A DNA stretch of 64,000 nt from an uncultured Acidiphilium sp. (GCA_902495325.1 CABUWK010000007.1:9866-73865); one strand, 5' to 3'; counted from the stretch's first letter, positions 43,149 through 51,372 are shown. Program-made: numbers and translations. The notes: generated by a model from the letters alone, not told the origin.

Positions 43149-44924
43149 TTAAAGATTCTCGAATTCATCAAGCGTCGAACGGAAGGAATCCATAGCCGCC
43201 TTGAAGGCGTCCTTCTTCGTGAGGTCCACGCCGGCGAGCTTGAGAAGGTTCACGGGGCTGTCCGACCCGCCGGAAGAAAGGAACTTGAAATAATCGTCTA
43301 CCGCAGGTTTTCCTTCCTTATAGATCCTCTCCGCGATCGAGATCGCGCTGATGATACCCGTCGCGTATTTATACACGTAGAAAGAAGTATAGAAATGGGG
43401 AATGCGCGCCCATTCGTAAGCAATCTCGTCGTCGGAAACGATGTCGTTGCCGTAATATTTTTTGTTGAGTTCGAGATATTTTCCGTTCAGATAATCTTTC
43501 GTGAGCGGAACACCCTTCTCCGCCGCGTCGTGTGCGAGATATTCGAATTCCGCAAACATCGTCTGGCGGAAAAGCGTGGTGCGGATCATATCCATATAGT
43601 AAGAGCAAAGGTATTTCTTCAGCTTTTTGTCATCCGAATTTTTCAGAAGGTATTTCAGAAGAAGAACTTCGTTCACCGTCGAAGCAACTTCCGCCACAAA
43701 GATCTTGTAGCTCGATTTCGCCTTCGGCTGATACTTGTCCGAATGATAGGAGTGCATGGAATGCCCGAGTTCGTGCGCGATGGTAAACAAGTCGTGACTG
43801 GTCTTCTGATAGTTCAGAAGCACATAGGGGTGCGGCATGCCGTAAACGTCGATGCTGTACGCGCCGCTTCTCTTCCCTTCCGTTTCTTCCACGTCGATCC
43901 AGCCTTCGTCGTGCGCGCGCTGAAGAAGCTTTCCGTATTCCTCGCCTAAAGGAGCAAGCCCTTTCTTCACGAGTTTAAACGCATCTTCGTAGGAAAGGCT
44001 GATATCCGTGTTTTCGACGAGCGGCGTGTAAATATCGTACATGTGAAGTTCGTCCACGCCGAGGATATTCTTTCTGTCCTTTACGTAGCGATGAAGCACC
44101 GGAAGCCCTTCTTCCACGCTTTCGAGAAGATTCTCGTACACGACGGGTTCCACGTCTTCCTGCGAAAGAGCCTTTTCGAGACAGCTTCCGTATTTGCGGG
44201 CGCGCGCAAGATACACGTCCGTATTCACATTGCCGATATAAGTTGCGGAAATGGTATTGATCAGAGAGATAAACGCTTTATAATAGGCTTTGAACGCCTT
44301 TTCTCTTACCGCCCTGTCTTCCGACTGCAGAAGCACGCCGTACATGCCGTGAGATACGGTGACCTTCTTTCCGTTCACCTCGATCTCGGGGAACGGAAGA
44401 TCCGCATTGTTTATCATGGAGAAAATATCGTGGAAACCGCTGAAAACCTGTCCGCCGAGCGCGAGAAGATTTTCGCATTCCTTGGAAAGCACGTGCGGTT
44501 TTTCCTTGAGCAGACAGGAAAGCATATAATCGTAATCGGAAAATTCGGGATCCGCGATGATATCTTTCAGCGTTTCGTCGGGAAGCGCCGTCAGCTCCGG
44601 CGTGATAAAAGAAACGCCCGAAGAGTAACGGACAAGGAGATTTTCCACTCTGGACAAAAGCGCCGCCGCGGAAGAATCTCTCGTATCGAGGTCCTTCAGC
44701 ATATACGCATACACGTCCATTTTTTCGAGAGCGGTCTCCGTCTCGTCCATTTCTTTCAGGCATTTCAGAAGTGTTTTCTTGTCGGAAAGTTTTCCTTCGT
44801 ACTTACCGAAATCGATTTTTGCGGACACTTCGTCGAAAAGCTTGTCAAACGCTTCCCGGGAAGAAAATATGTCCGTCATCTTCCACTTATACTCTTCTTT
44901 TACTTCGCTTCTTTTCATCGGCAT
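43149..44924 (-). CDS. pepF: Oligoendopeptidase F
   Basis: A cytoplasmic zinc metallopeptidase of family M3B that cuts oligopeptides of about 7-17 residues. The 591 residues carry the zinc motif HELGHSMHSYHS near residue 385, with the downstream Glu in the STVNEVLL segment. The start at 44924 has AAAGGAG. It lies between the small membrane protein and dnaB on the same strand, with spacers of 50-65 bases. No specific pathway is suggested by the context beyond general peptide turnover. Confidence 0.94.
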   Translation of the reverse strand: MPMKRSEVKEEYKWKMTDIFSSREAFDKLFDEVSAKIDFGKYEGKLSDKKTLLKCLKEMDETETALEKMDVYAYMLKDLDTRDSSAAALLSRVENLLVRYSSGVSFITPELTALPDETLKDIIADPEFSDYDYMLSCLLKEKPHVLSKECENLLALGGQVFSGFHDIFSMINNADLPFPEIEVNGKKVTVSHGMYGVLLQSEDRAVREKAFKAYYKAFISLINTISATYIGNVNTDVYLARARKYGSCLEKALSQEDVEPVVYENLLESVEEGLPVLHRYVKDRKNILGVDELHMYDIYTPLVENTDISLSYEDAFKLVKKGLAPLGEEYGKLLQRAHDEGWIDVEETEGKRSGAYSIDVYGMPHPYVLLNYQKTSHDLFTIAHELGHSMHSYHSDKYQPKAKSSYKIFVAEVASTVNEVLLLKYLLKNSDDKKLKKYLCSYYMDMIRTTLFRQTMFAEFEYLAHDAAEKGVPLTKDYLNGKYLELNKKYYGNDIVSDDEIAYEWARIPHFYTSFYVYKYATGIISAISIAERIYKEGKPAVDDYFKFLSSGGSDSPVNLLKLAGVDLTKKDAFKAAMDSFRSTLDEFENL

Positions 44925-44973
44925 AACTGTTCTCTCCTTTTTTTCTGATAAATTGTTATTGCTTTTATCTTCG

Positions 44974-45546
44974 TTAATGTTTTTTATCTTCCTCGAACGC
45001 CTCGAAAACGTCTTCTTCCGCCTTTAAGCCATAAGAGAGAAGAACGTTCGCGTGCGTAACGTAAGTAATAATGTCTCCGTTATTCAGTGCGGGCATCGGC
45101 TTTTCTTTGTCAACAAGCACGTGGCGGCGCATGTATTCCTGCGTTTTGTCCGACCACTCCAGCACGACCATCACGTGAAAATCCACGTTTCTTACCGTTT
45201 CGATATCCTCTTCGTTCGACAAAAAAGTGCTCACGTTTTTCTGTTTCTGCCCCGTGCGGATATCGCTTAAAAGAACGTAATACGCTTTCGCCCGTTTGAA
45301 AGGGATCCCGAGGAACACGAAAGAAAATGCGGCGATCAGAAAGGAAAACACTCCCTCGAGCACGAGATAAAGGTTTTTCTGCCCTCTGATCGCATCCGTC
45401 GACTGGTAAGGAAGCTGCAGAAAAAGCACGTATACCGCGGCACAGGCGGCAAGCCCGATCCCGAGCACGATGAAATAGATGAGTTTCATCTTGTTTTTTT
45501 GTTTTAAGGCGTTTTCGTAATCGCCGTCTTCGTATAAATTCGTCAT
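44974..45546 (-). CDS. Two-helix membrane protein of unknown function
   Basis: A 190-residue protein with two membrane helices (about residues 21-41 and 64-84) separated by a short loop, and a soluble, probably cytosolic, C-terminal domain with a strand-rich pattern (VHVMVVLEWSDKTQEYM-type region, then GDIITYVTHANVLL). I do not recognise a family. The start at 45546 has a GGAG site. It lies between lepB and pepF on the same strand, so it may be expressed with signal peptidase, but no functional link can be claimed. Confidence 0.75.
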   Translation of the reverse strand: MTNLYEDGDYENALKQKNKMKLIYFIVLGIGLAACAAVYVLFLQLPYQSTDAIRGQKNLYLVLEGVFSFLIAAFSFVFLGIPFKRAKAYYVLLSDIRTGQKQKNVSTFLSNEEDIETVRNVDFHVMVVLEWSDKTQEYMRRHVLVDKEKPMPALNNGDIITYVTHANVLLSYGLKAEEDVFEAFEEDKKH

Positions 45547-45607
45547 ATCGTTCTCCGATCGCTGTTTTCCGTTCCGGCTTTTCCGAAAGCTGAGCCGGTC
45601 GCGGTTT

Positions 45608-46210
45608 TCAGATATATTTGTAAAGCCATTGCAGCCGGTAACGCTGATCCACGACCCATTGATGCACGACGCCCATCACGGCGGAAGTTTTCATCGGTCC
45701 GAGCGCGCGCCCGTCCTGGCTGTGATAGCGGTTGTCTCCCATCACGAAGATCTCGTCATCCGCCAGCGTGTAAGAGAAAAGCCCCGTTCCCCTGAGATAG
45801 GTGCCCTTTCCGAATTCGGGATCGAAATAGGCGTAAGGCTCGTCCAAAATCGTCTCCGTGCCGTCCGCCGATATTCTGTGCACCCTGCCCTCTTCGTCGT
45901 TTCTGATCGTGTCTCCCGGCATACCGATGATCCGCTTCACATAGTTCGTGTTATCGCTTATTTTTATGATCACGATATCGCCGTAAGAGTAAGAGGACAA
46001 TTTATCCATCAGGAGCAGATCGCCGTCCTCGATCGTCATGTTCATCGATTTTCCGTCGACCGTGACCGGTTCGAACCAGAAAATTTTCATAAACAACACG
46101 AAAACCAGCAATACGAGCACCACGGTCAGAAGCGCGTTCAGCACTTTATCCGTGCGGTCGTTTTTTTTCTGTCCGAGAAGGAGAGATCTGTCGAAAACAA
46201 TTTCGCTCAT
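45608..46210 (-). CDS. lepB: Signal peptidase I
   Basis: Cleaves signal peptides on the outer face of the membrane. The 200 residues have one N-terminal membrane helix (about 26-43), the catalytic serine in GKS55MN, the general-base lysine K92 in YVKRIIGMPGD, and the conserved GDNRYHSQDGRALG near residue 158. Length and single N-terminal helix match Gram-positive type I enzymes. It starts 15 bases after the hydrolase-like gene with an AGGGG site. Its substrates would include the lipoprotein-like and exported proteins of the cell only where no lipobox is present. Confidence 0.95.
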   Translation of the reverse strand: MSEIVFDRSLLLGQKKNDRTDKVLNALLTVVLVLLVFVLFMKIFWFEPVTVDGKSMNMTIEDGDLLLMDKLSSYSYGDIVIIKISDNTNYVKRIIGMPGDTIRNDEEGRVHRISADGTETILDEPYAYFDPEFGKGTYLRGTGLFSYTLADDEIFVMGDNRYHSQDGRALGPMKTSAVMGVVHQWVVDQRYRLQWLYKYI

Positions 46211-46225
46211 TCTTTGCCAGCCCCT

Positions 46226-47896
46226 TCAGATCAATAAGATATTGTTGACGGCAAACTTGCTGTCCGATTCGATCCGGAGCGCGAAAACGTTTCCGAATTT
46301 GCGGATCCCCATGCCGTCCGCCGTTTTGAAATCGACGGCGTTCACGATCACGTTCTGCCAGATATTGCGGAGTTTGATCTCCGTCACGTAAGAAAACTCT
46401 CCGATCCCGTTCTCCGTTTTCGCCATCAGAACGAGGCGGAGTACGCAGAATTCCGCACAGTAAACGTCCGTTTTCAAAATGGAATTTTCGTTGAACGAAC
46501 ACCCGGGCTCGCCGAACTTATACGAGATAAGCCCGCATTGCGAATAGGCTCCGTAAATACCGCCCGGTCCCTCCACGAGCTGAATAAACTCGGAAGGCGA
46601 AACGAAAATGTTTTTATCCGTGGCGTTTTTGTCGTAAAAAGCGATCCCTTCGAGACCGTTGCGACTCGAATAAATGATGTTCGCCCTGCGGGAAACCACT
46701 TCTCCGATCTTTTTGCAGACGATCCGGGAGCTGACGGAAAAACCGCTTTTATATCTTACGACCGCAAACGCAAAGATCTGTTTCGCGTTGCCGCCGATCA
46801 GGTATTCGAATTTTTTCTCTCCCGCCGAAGACGCCGTTTCCTCGCACGCGTACCAGTTCCTGAGAGCCGGCTCGATCACGCCTTCGTTCACGTAAAGCTT
46901 GCATTCCGCAGCTTTCTGCGAATCGTCGAATTTCAGCGTGAGCGTGAGATAATTGCCGTCCTGCTCTGCCGTAACGTCCGGACAGGCGGGGAAAACCTCT
47001 TTTCCGTCGCGCAGGTAATAGTCGTAAAAAAGTTCGATGTCCTTCTTGCAGTAGGTATCGAGATAAACGCCGTACGACGGGGCGAAATTGAAATAATATT
47101 TCGTCTGCGGATTGATCCGCGAAAGGGTGTCGCATGCGCGGTCGCAATCGAAATTCGCATTGTTGGTGGAAGAAAGATAAAGGATCGGACACTTCGCGTA
47201 TTGCGCGTAAGCGTGCGCGTCGACCGCGGCGATAAACTTTCTTCTCTCCTCGTCCATATCGATATCTTTCTCGGAATAACGGGAAATGCCGCGGTATGCA
47301 GCCCAGCCCGCGCCGAACATCATAACGCTTGCCGAGATCCCCTCTTCCGTCGCCGCGAGCTGCCATGCGATGTTCGCTCCGTTTTTCACCGACAGAATAC
47401 CGATCCGCCCGACGTTATCCATGCTTCTCAGAAAGCGAAGCGCGTATTTTTCGACGGCGACCCATTCGTACCAGCTGGTCTCTTTCGCGCTGCGGTCCAC
47501 ATAGTCCATCGCTCTGCCGCGCGTTTCGTAATTGGCATAAGACACGTCTTCCGGATATACGGTATAGTGTTCGCTGCCCTCCCTCTTTCCGTAAAGATCG
47601 ACGGTTAAAACGGCGTAACCGAGTTTCACGTATTCGTTGATCGCGTCGTAATCGAAACGTTCCGGGATATCGGGGATGAAGAGCACGGCGTCGTGCTTCT
47701 TTCCGTCGTCCGGAACGACGAACGCTCCGTAAATGCGGACCCTGCCCTTTTTCGTCTTTCTGCCGGAAAAGCAATATTCGCCGTAATAAATCGAGTCGTA
47801 TCTCATCTCGCTCAGCTTCGTCGGCTGAAGCGGAAGGTCGGCGTCGAACCCGTCCCATAAAGATACGGGAGTATAAAATTTCGAAAACTGAATCAT
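46226..47896 (-). CDS. Alpha/beta-hydrolase-like protein with replaced nucleophile
   Basis: A 556-residue protein whose first 290 residues follow the alpha/beta-hydrolase (dienelactone hydrolase/acetyl-xylan-esterase) pattern: VLFIPDIPERFDYDAINEY, GYAVLTVDLYGK, and the nucleophile-elbow position GILS-V-K-N-G. The Ser expected in G-x-S-x-G is Lys (about residue 171), so the triad is broken. The last 260 residues look like beta-sandwich modules that could bind sugars or proteins. There is no signal peptide. The start ATG at 47896 has an AGGAG site; a GTG six bases upstream is rejected. It precedes lepB. Function unknown; likely a non-catalytic binding protein. Confidence 0.7.
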   Translation of the reverse strand: MIQFSKFYTPVSLWDGFDADLPLQPTKLSEMRYDSIYYGEYCFSGRKTKKGRVRIYGAFVVPDDGKKHDAVLFIPDIPERFDYDAINEYVKLGYAVLTVDLYGKREGSEHYTVYPEDVSYANYETRGRAMDYVDRSAKETSWYEWVAVEKYALRFLRSMDNVGRIGILSVKNGANIAWQLAATEEGISASVMMFGAGWAAYRGISRYSEKDIDMDEERRKFIAAVDAHAYAQYAKCPILYLSSTNNANFDCDRACDTLSRINPQTKYYFNFAPSYGVYLDTYCKKDIELFYDYYLRDGKEVFPACPDVTAEQDGNYLTLTLKFDDSQKAAECKLYVNEGVIEPALRNWYACEETASSAGEKKFEYLIGGNAKQIFAFAVVRYKSGFSVSSRIVCKKIGEVVSRRANIIYSSRNGLEGIAFYDKNATDKNIFVSPSEFIQLVEGPGGIYGAYSQCGLISYKFGEPGCSFNENSILKTDVYCAEFCVLRLVLMAKTENGIGEFSYVTEIKLRNIWQNVIVNAVDFKTADGMGIRKFGNVFALRIESDSKFAVNNILLI

Positions 47897-48032
47897 CGGC
47901 ACTCCTGATGTCGGACAAAAGTCTCGCCCGGGCAGATTTTACGCGGCAGAGCGGAAAGAACGTTCCTGAAAACGTCGCCTTCGCTTCCCTGCGCAGGCGC
48001 GCGCAAGACTACCCGCAGCGTATTTCTTAATC

Positions 48033-48038
48033 ATTATA
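48033..48038 (-). promoter_or_regulatory. Possible -10 box for the hydrolase-like gene
   Basis: A perfect TATAAT on the minus strand, with only a weak -35 (TCGCAA at 17 bases). A transcript from here would have a leader of about 130 bases before the hydrolase-like gene. Confidence 0.5.
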
Positions 48039-48131
48039 CACCTTTTGAAAAAATATTGCGAGAGTTCTGAGGGATAATTTTCGCTTTTTCTCAAATTTTC
48101 ATGAATTTTTCCGTTTTTCCTTTCGGAAATC

Positions 48132-48160
48132 TTGATTTTTTCGGCAAAATGTAATAAGAT
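48132..48160 (+). promoter_or_regulatory. Sigma-A promoter for the DnaD-like gene
   Basis: TTGATT (48132-48137), 17-base spacer, TAAGAT (48155-48160) on the plus strand. It is overlapped by the inverted repeat at 48151-48175. Confidence 0.75.
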
Positions 48161-48175
48161 TAAATCACTTATTAC
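48151..48175. promoter_or_regulatory. Perfect inverted repeat over the -10 box (operator-like)
   Basis: GTAATAAG (48151-48158), a 9-base spacer, CTTATTAC (48168-48175). It covers the -10 hexamer and the predicted start site, the classic place for a repressor. The sequence does not match a regulator site I know. Confidence 0.65.
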
Positions 48176-48271
48176 AGCGGCGTACGACCCGCCCTCTTCC
48201 CGATCGACCGGAGCTTTGCCGGCAGATCGTTGCGGAAAGGGACAGCGGGGTCGGCGCCGGGCGGAGATCCT

Positions 48272-49684
48272 ATGTCATTCTGTTCTTTTTCCGACGAGTA
48301 TTGCGGAAAAAATTCGACTTCGGTCGACAATAAATTCATACGTTCCTACCTTCCCGAAGCCACGGGAGACAGCGTGAAAGTTTACCTTTACGGGCTTTAC
48401 CTCTGCGCGTCGGGAGAAGACGTTTCCCCCGACGTTTTTTCCGAAGTTCTCGGCATGGACAAAGCGACTGTTTCCGACTGTTTCCGCTTCTGGGAAGAAT
48501 TCGGTCTGGTAAACGTGTTGTCGGAAGATCCACTGATCGTCCGTTACCTTCCCGTCGAACCCCTTTCGCACAGGAAACCGAACGCTGAAAAATACACGCA
48601 GTTCAACAAATCGCTGCAGATCCTCATTCCCGACAGAATGATCACCACAAACGAATACTCGGCATATTTTTCGCTGATGGAAAACTACTCCATCCGCCCG
48701 GAAGCGTTGCTTATGATCGTGAAATACTGCGTCGACTTAAAGGGGACGGCGATCGGATTCCGCTATATTCTGAAGGTCGCGGAAGATTTTGCCAACCGCG
48801 GTCTCACCACGCCCGCAAAGATCGAAAAAGAACTCACCGACTACAATCTCCGCTCGGGAGAGATCGGAGAGATCCTCAAGATCGTTTCGCCGACAAAGAA
48901 AGCCGAAGTGGAAGACGTTGCCCTGTATGACAAATGGATCAAGGATTATTCCTTCTCCCCGTCGGATATCGCCGCCGCGGCAAGATTAAGCAAAGCGAAA
49001 AGCATGGCGAAACTCGACAGAGAGCTCGCCGCTTTGTTCGCGGCAAAGAAAACGTCGAAAAAAGAGATCGGGGAATACTACGCGACGAGAAGCAAGCTGA
49101 CGGAACTCGCGAGAAGCGTGGATCGAGCCCTCTCCGTGTACGTGGAAGTGATCGACCCCGTGGTAGACAATTATATTCTGCCGTGGACGAACCGAGGCTA
49201 CGACGGCGAAACCCTGCTCTTCCTTTCGAATTATTGTTTCCGCAAAAACAGACGGACGCTGGAAGACATGAACCTGCTGATCGAAAAGCTTTATAAAAAC
49301 GGTCTCGTCACCCTGCCTTCCATCGCGCAGTATATGAAGGCAAACTCCGCGGACGACGAGTTTATCCGCAAACTTCTCTCTCTTGCCGGCATCGACAGAA
49401 AGATCGCCGAATGGGACAGAACGAACCTGAAAACGTGGCGGAGCTGGAATTTCTCGGACGAGATGATCGAAGAGGCTTTCCGCCTGACGGCGGGCAAGAA
49501 CAATCCGATCCCTTACGTAAACGCCGTGCTTTCCGCCTGGAAAGCGGACAACGTGTTCTCGCCCGACAAGATCCGCAAAGCGCCCGCTCCGTCCGTTCAG
49601 AGCGGCGGCGGATTCCGTTCCAAAAATTACACGGCGGAAGAGCTCGACGCCCTGATCGACGATATCGACGACATCGACTTATAA
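48272..49684 (+). CDS. DnaD-like replication initiation protein
   Basis: A 470-residue plus-strand protein with a winged-helix-like N-terminus (about residues 20-90, containing SGEDVSPDVFSEVL and FWEEFGLVNVL) and helical DnaD-type repeats with the characteristic Y-x-x-x-W/I-x-x-W pattern, e.g. YDKWIKDYSFSP, YVEVIDPVVDNYILPW and WRSWNFSDEMIEEAF. It ends in an acidic DDIDDIDL tail. Such proteins help load the replicative helicase. The start at 48272 has a GGAG site; a longer frame from 48230 has none. It is cotranscribed with the loader ATPase from the promoter at 48132. The family call is firm; the exact paralogue is not. Confidence 0.85.
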   Translation: MSFCSFSDEYCGKNSTSVDNKFIRSYLPEATGDSVKVYLYGLYLCASGEDVSPDVFSEVLGMDKATVSDCFRFWEEFGLVNVLSEDPLIVRYLPVEPLSHRKPNAEKYTQFNKSLQILIPDRMITTNEYSAYFSLMENYSIRPEALLMIVKYCVDLKGTAIGFRYILKVAEDFANRGLTTPAKIEKELTDYNLRSGEIGEILKIVSPTKKAEVEDVALYDKWIKDYSFSPSDIAAAARLSKAKSMAKLDRELAALFAAKKTSKKEIGEYYATRSKLTELARSVDRALSVYVEVIDPVVDNYILPWTNRGYDGETLLFLSNYCFRKNRRTLEDMNLLIEKLYKNGLVTLPSIAQYMKANSADDEFIRKLLSLAGIDRKIAEWDRTNLKTWRSWNFSDEMIEEAFRLTAGKNNPIPYVNAVLSAWKADNVFSPDKIRKAPAPSVQSGGGFRSKNYTAEELDALIDDIDDIDL

Positions 49685-49696
49685 TCTGTCCCTTTA

Positions 49697-49736
49697 CCAT
49701 GCCGGACAAGAGTAATACGACCCTTGCCTGGCATGG
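49697..49736. repeat. Inverted repeat between the DnaD-like and loader genes
   Basis: CCATGCCGG-CAAG and CTTG-CTGGCATGG are near-perfect inverted arms (about 14 positions) spanning 49697-49736. No T run follows. It may be an intercistronic mRNA structure or a small mobile repeat. Confidence 0.5.
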
Positions 49737-49772
49737 CAGGCACAACTATTTCGGATTTATACGGGAGGAACT

Positions 49773-50711
49773 ATGATCGTAAACGCAGAACTTCTGAGAA
49801 TGATCAACGCGGAATACGAAACGCGGCGTAAAAACGCCGAAAACAAAGCGCGCGCCGCGGAAGAATATGCCGACGGCGACCCCGAATACGTGGCGGCGAC
49901 GAACGCGCTGAATTCCGCCCGGTTCGATGCGGGCAAAGCCCGTTACGAAAAGGACGATAAAGCGCTTGCGGACGCAAAAGAACGCGTTGCCTTTTACGGC
50001 GCGAAGAGGGAAAAACGCCTTGCCGCGCTCGGGCTTAAAGAATCGGACCTCGTCCCCTCCTATTCCTGCCCGATCTGCCGGGACAGCGGATGGACGGAAG
50101 AGGGCAACCGTTGCCGCTGTTTTTATACGCTTGCGAAAAAAGAAGCGCTCGACGCGCTCGGGATCTCTTCGCCGGAACTCCCCTCTTTCGACCGGGCGGG
50201 ATATGCGGATAAAAACGGATTCGGAAAACTTTACCCCAAAATGAAAGCTTACGCGGAATCGCTCGGCGAAGGCTCGAAAAACCTGATCATAACGGGTGCG
50301 GTCGGCACGGGCAAAAGTTACCTTGCCGGCGCGATCGCAAATGCCGCCGAAAAAGAAAACAAAAACGTTCTTTTCCTCTCCGCGGTCGATTTCAACTCCG
50401 TTCTTTTGAAATATCACCTCGCCGAACCGGAAGAAAAGAGTTTTTATCTCAATCTTCTCGTCGACTGCGATCTGCTCGTTATCGACGATCTCGGAACCGA
50501 ACCGAAATACAAAAACGTGACGGAAGAATATCTCCTGCTCGTCGTATCTCAACGTTCGGACAAAGGAAGACCGTATATCGTGACGACCAACCTTTCGCAG
50601 AACGGACTTCTCGACCGTTACGGCGACCGCGTGCTTTCCCGTTTCAACGAAAAAAGAAACACCGTTTTTCTCGAAATCAAAGGAGAAGACCTCAGAAGGA
50701 TCAAAAAATAG
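49773..50711 (+). CDS. Helicase-loader ATPase, DnaC/DnaI family
   Basis: An AAA+ ATPase that loads DnaB onto origin DNA. The 312 residues contain an N-terminal helical region, a zinc-like ribbon (C99-x-x-C102 and C114-x-C116), Walker A GAVGTGKSY (174-182), Walker B LLVIDDLGTE near residue 239, and the sensor-type TTNLSQ near the C-terminus. Start at 49773 with GGGAGGA. The zinc ribbon and the adjacent DnaD-like gene favour DnaI-like behaviour. Its last 14 bases overlap a dispersed repeat related to the element at 10830-10941. Confidence 0.9.
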   Translation: MIVNAELLRMINAEYETRRKNAENKARAAEEYADGDPEYVAATNALNSARFDAGKARYEKDDKALADAKERVAFYGAKREKRLAALGLKESDLVPSYSCPICRDSGWTEEGNRCRCFYTLAKKEALDALGISSPELPSFDRAGYADKNGFGKLYPKMKAYAESLGEGSKNLIITGAVGTGKSYLAGAIANAAEKENKNVLFLSAVDFNSVLLKYHLAEPEEKSFYLNLLVDCDLLVIDDLGTEPKYKNVTEEYLLLVVSQRSDKGRPYIVTTNLSQNGLLDRYGDRVLSRFNEKRNTVFLEIKGEDLRRIKK

Positions 50712-50736
50712 CCGGTGATAACAACCGCTAAGCCTG
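50698..50736. repeat. Second copy of the CAGGCTTAGC repeat, half element
   Basis: On the minus strand this reads CAGGCTTAGC, then TTATCAC and CTATTTTT, the same segments in the same order and spacing as at 10941-10904; about 31 of 39 positions match. Unlike the first copy it has no opposing arm. It overlaps the stop codon of the loader gene. Confidence 0.65.
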
Positions 50737-50750
50737 AGGTATAAATAAAA

Positions 50751-50822
50751 CCATATCATTTTGTCATCCTGACCGGGCAATAAAAGCATACCCGGGAAGG
50801 ATCTCAAAATGATATGGCTTTT
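50751..50822. terminator. Repeat-type hairpin acting as bidirectional terminator
   Basis: CCATATCATTTTG (50751-50763) pairs perfectly with CAAAATGATATGG (50805-50817); inner ATCCT and CCGGG pairs extend the stem. A CTTTTTC tract follows on the plus strand and TTTTATTT on the minus strand. The inner GTCATCCTGA-type sequence is a common dispersed hairpin of Clostridia. Confidence 0.7.
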
Positions 50823-50858
50823 TCTTACGTCCGAAAAAAAAGGTAAAACCGAATCATA

Positions 50859-50908
50859 TATGCCCTGTCATTCCGCCCTTCCCCCTTGCCGGGAGCGCGG
50901 ACGGCATA
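50859..50908. repeat. Third palindromic element at the convergent junction
   Basis: TATGCC (50859-50864) pairs with GGCATA (50903-50908), and TCCGC (50872-50876) with GCGGA (50897-50901). No coding function is apparent. It lies between the previous hairpin and the lipoprotein terminator. Confidence 0.5.
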
Positions 50909-50943
50909 AAAAAATACGACCGGAACGTCCGGTCGTATTTTCT
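50908..50943 (-). terminator. Intrinsic terminator after the lipoprotein gene
   Basis: A 14-bp perfect stem (50911-50924 with 50928-50941, core ACGACCGGA/TCCGGTCGT) with a 3-base loop and a T7 run on the minus strand. It begins 11 bases after the lipoprotein stop. Confidence 0.9.
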
Positions 50944-50951
50944 TTCCCGAT

Positions 50952-51320
50952 TTACTTTTCAAAGGCTTTGATCGCATCGGCAGAACCGAAGTAAACCCAT
51001 TTGCCTTTCTGTTTCAGATTCTCTTTGGTATCTTCGCTCTTCAGCTTATCGTAAGCGGTTTTCGCTTCTTTGGAAGAAGAGTAAAGCGTTGCGGTGATTG
51101 CGTTCGAATTTCCGAGATTGGAAAGAGATACGTTCGTCGCAACGAAAGAACCTACGGCGCCGTCGTCCGTTTTGTCGTAAGTGGAGCCGACAACGGTGTA
51201 ACCGGCGTCTTTCATTTTGGAAGCAGCCTTGTCATAAGACGAAGGAACGCATGCCGCAAACGTGAACGCGGTCACGACGAGAAGGATCGCCGAAACAAAC
51301 ACCTTAGCAAATTTTTTCAT
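50952..51320 (-). CDS. Small predicted lipoprotein
   Basis: A 122-residue protein with a signal peptide (MKKFAKVFVSAILLVVTAF) and a lipobox TFAAC whose Cys (about 24) would be lipidated. The mature part is about 99 residues, rich in Ser, Lys and Asp, with DKAASKMKDAGYTVVGSTYDK at the start and an AKTAYDKLKSEDTKE helix later. No family is recognised; the pattern of a short basic domain on a lipid anchor is common in small surface or cell-wall stress proteins. It has its own promoter and terminator, so it is monocistronic. The GGAGG ribosome site is preceded by a hairpin (CGGCG/CGCCG) in the leader. Confidence 0.85.
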   Translation of the reverse strand: MKKFAKVFVSAILLVVTAFTFAACVPSSYDKAASKMKDAGYTVVGSTYDKTDDGAVGSFVATNVSLSNLGNSNAITATLYSSSKEAKTAYDKLKSEDTKENLKQKGKWVYFGSADAIKAFEK

Positions 51321-51372
51321 AAAATTTTATCCTCCGGTACGGCGTTTCCCGCCGGACCATTATCGTTATACT

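Larger units (their letters stand above)
47897..48271. other. Divergent intergenic region with leaders and promoters
   Basis: These 375 bases contain no protein gene I can support. The left 130 bases form the leader of the hydrolase-like gene: AGTCT (48010-48006 on the minus strand) can pair with AGACT (47924-47920), and CCTGCGCAGG, ACGTT/AACGT and GGAA/TTCC pairings lie within, giving a rod-like RNA of about 91 bases. A TATAAT for that transcript is at 48033-48038. The right part holds the promoter and operator-like palindrome of the DnaD-like gene and a TTCCG/CGGAA hairpin near 48109-48128. Confidence 0.6.

Noticed and set aside
49746..50807. 353-codon minus-strand frame opposite the loader ATPase
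   Set aside because: Antisense of a strong AAA+ gene with Arg/Phe-rich composition and no ribosome site.
50809..50994. 61-codon plus-strand frame starting in the repeat hairpin
   Set aside because: It is composed of repeat and terminator sequence and contains no plausible protein.
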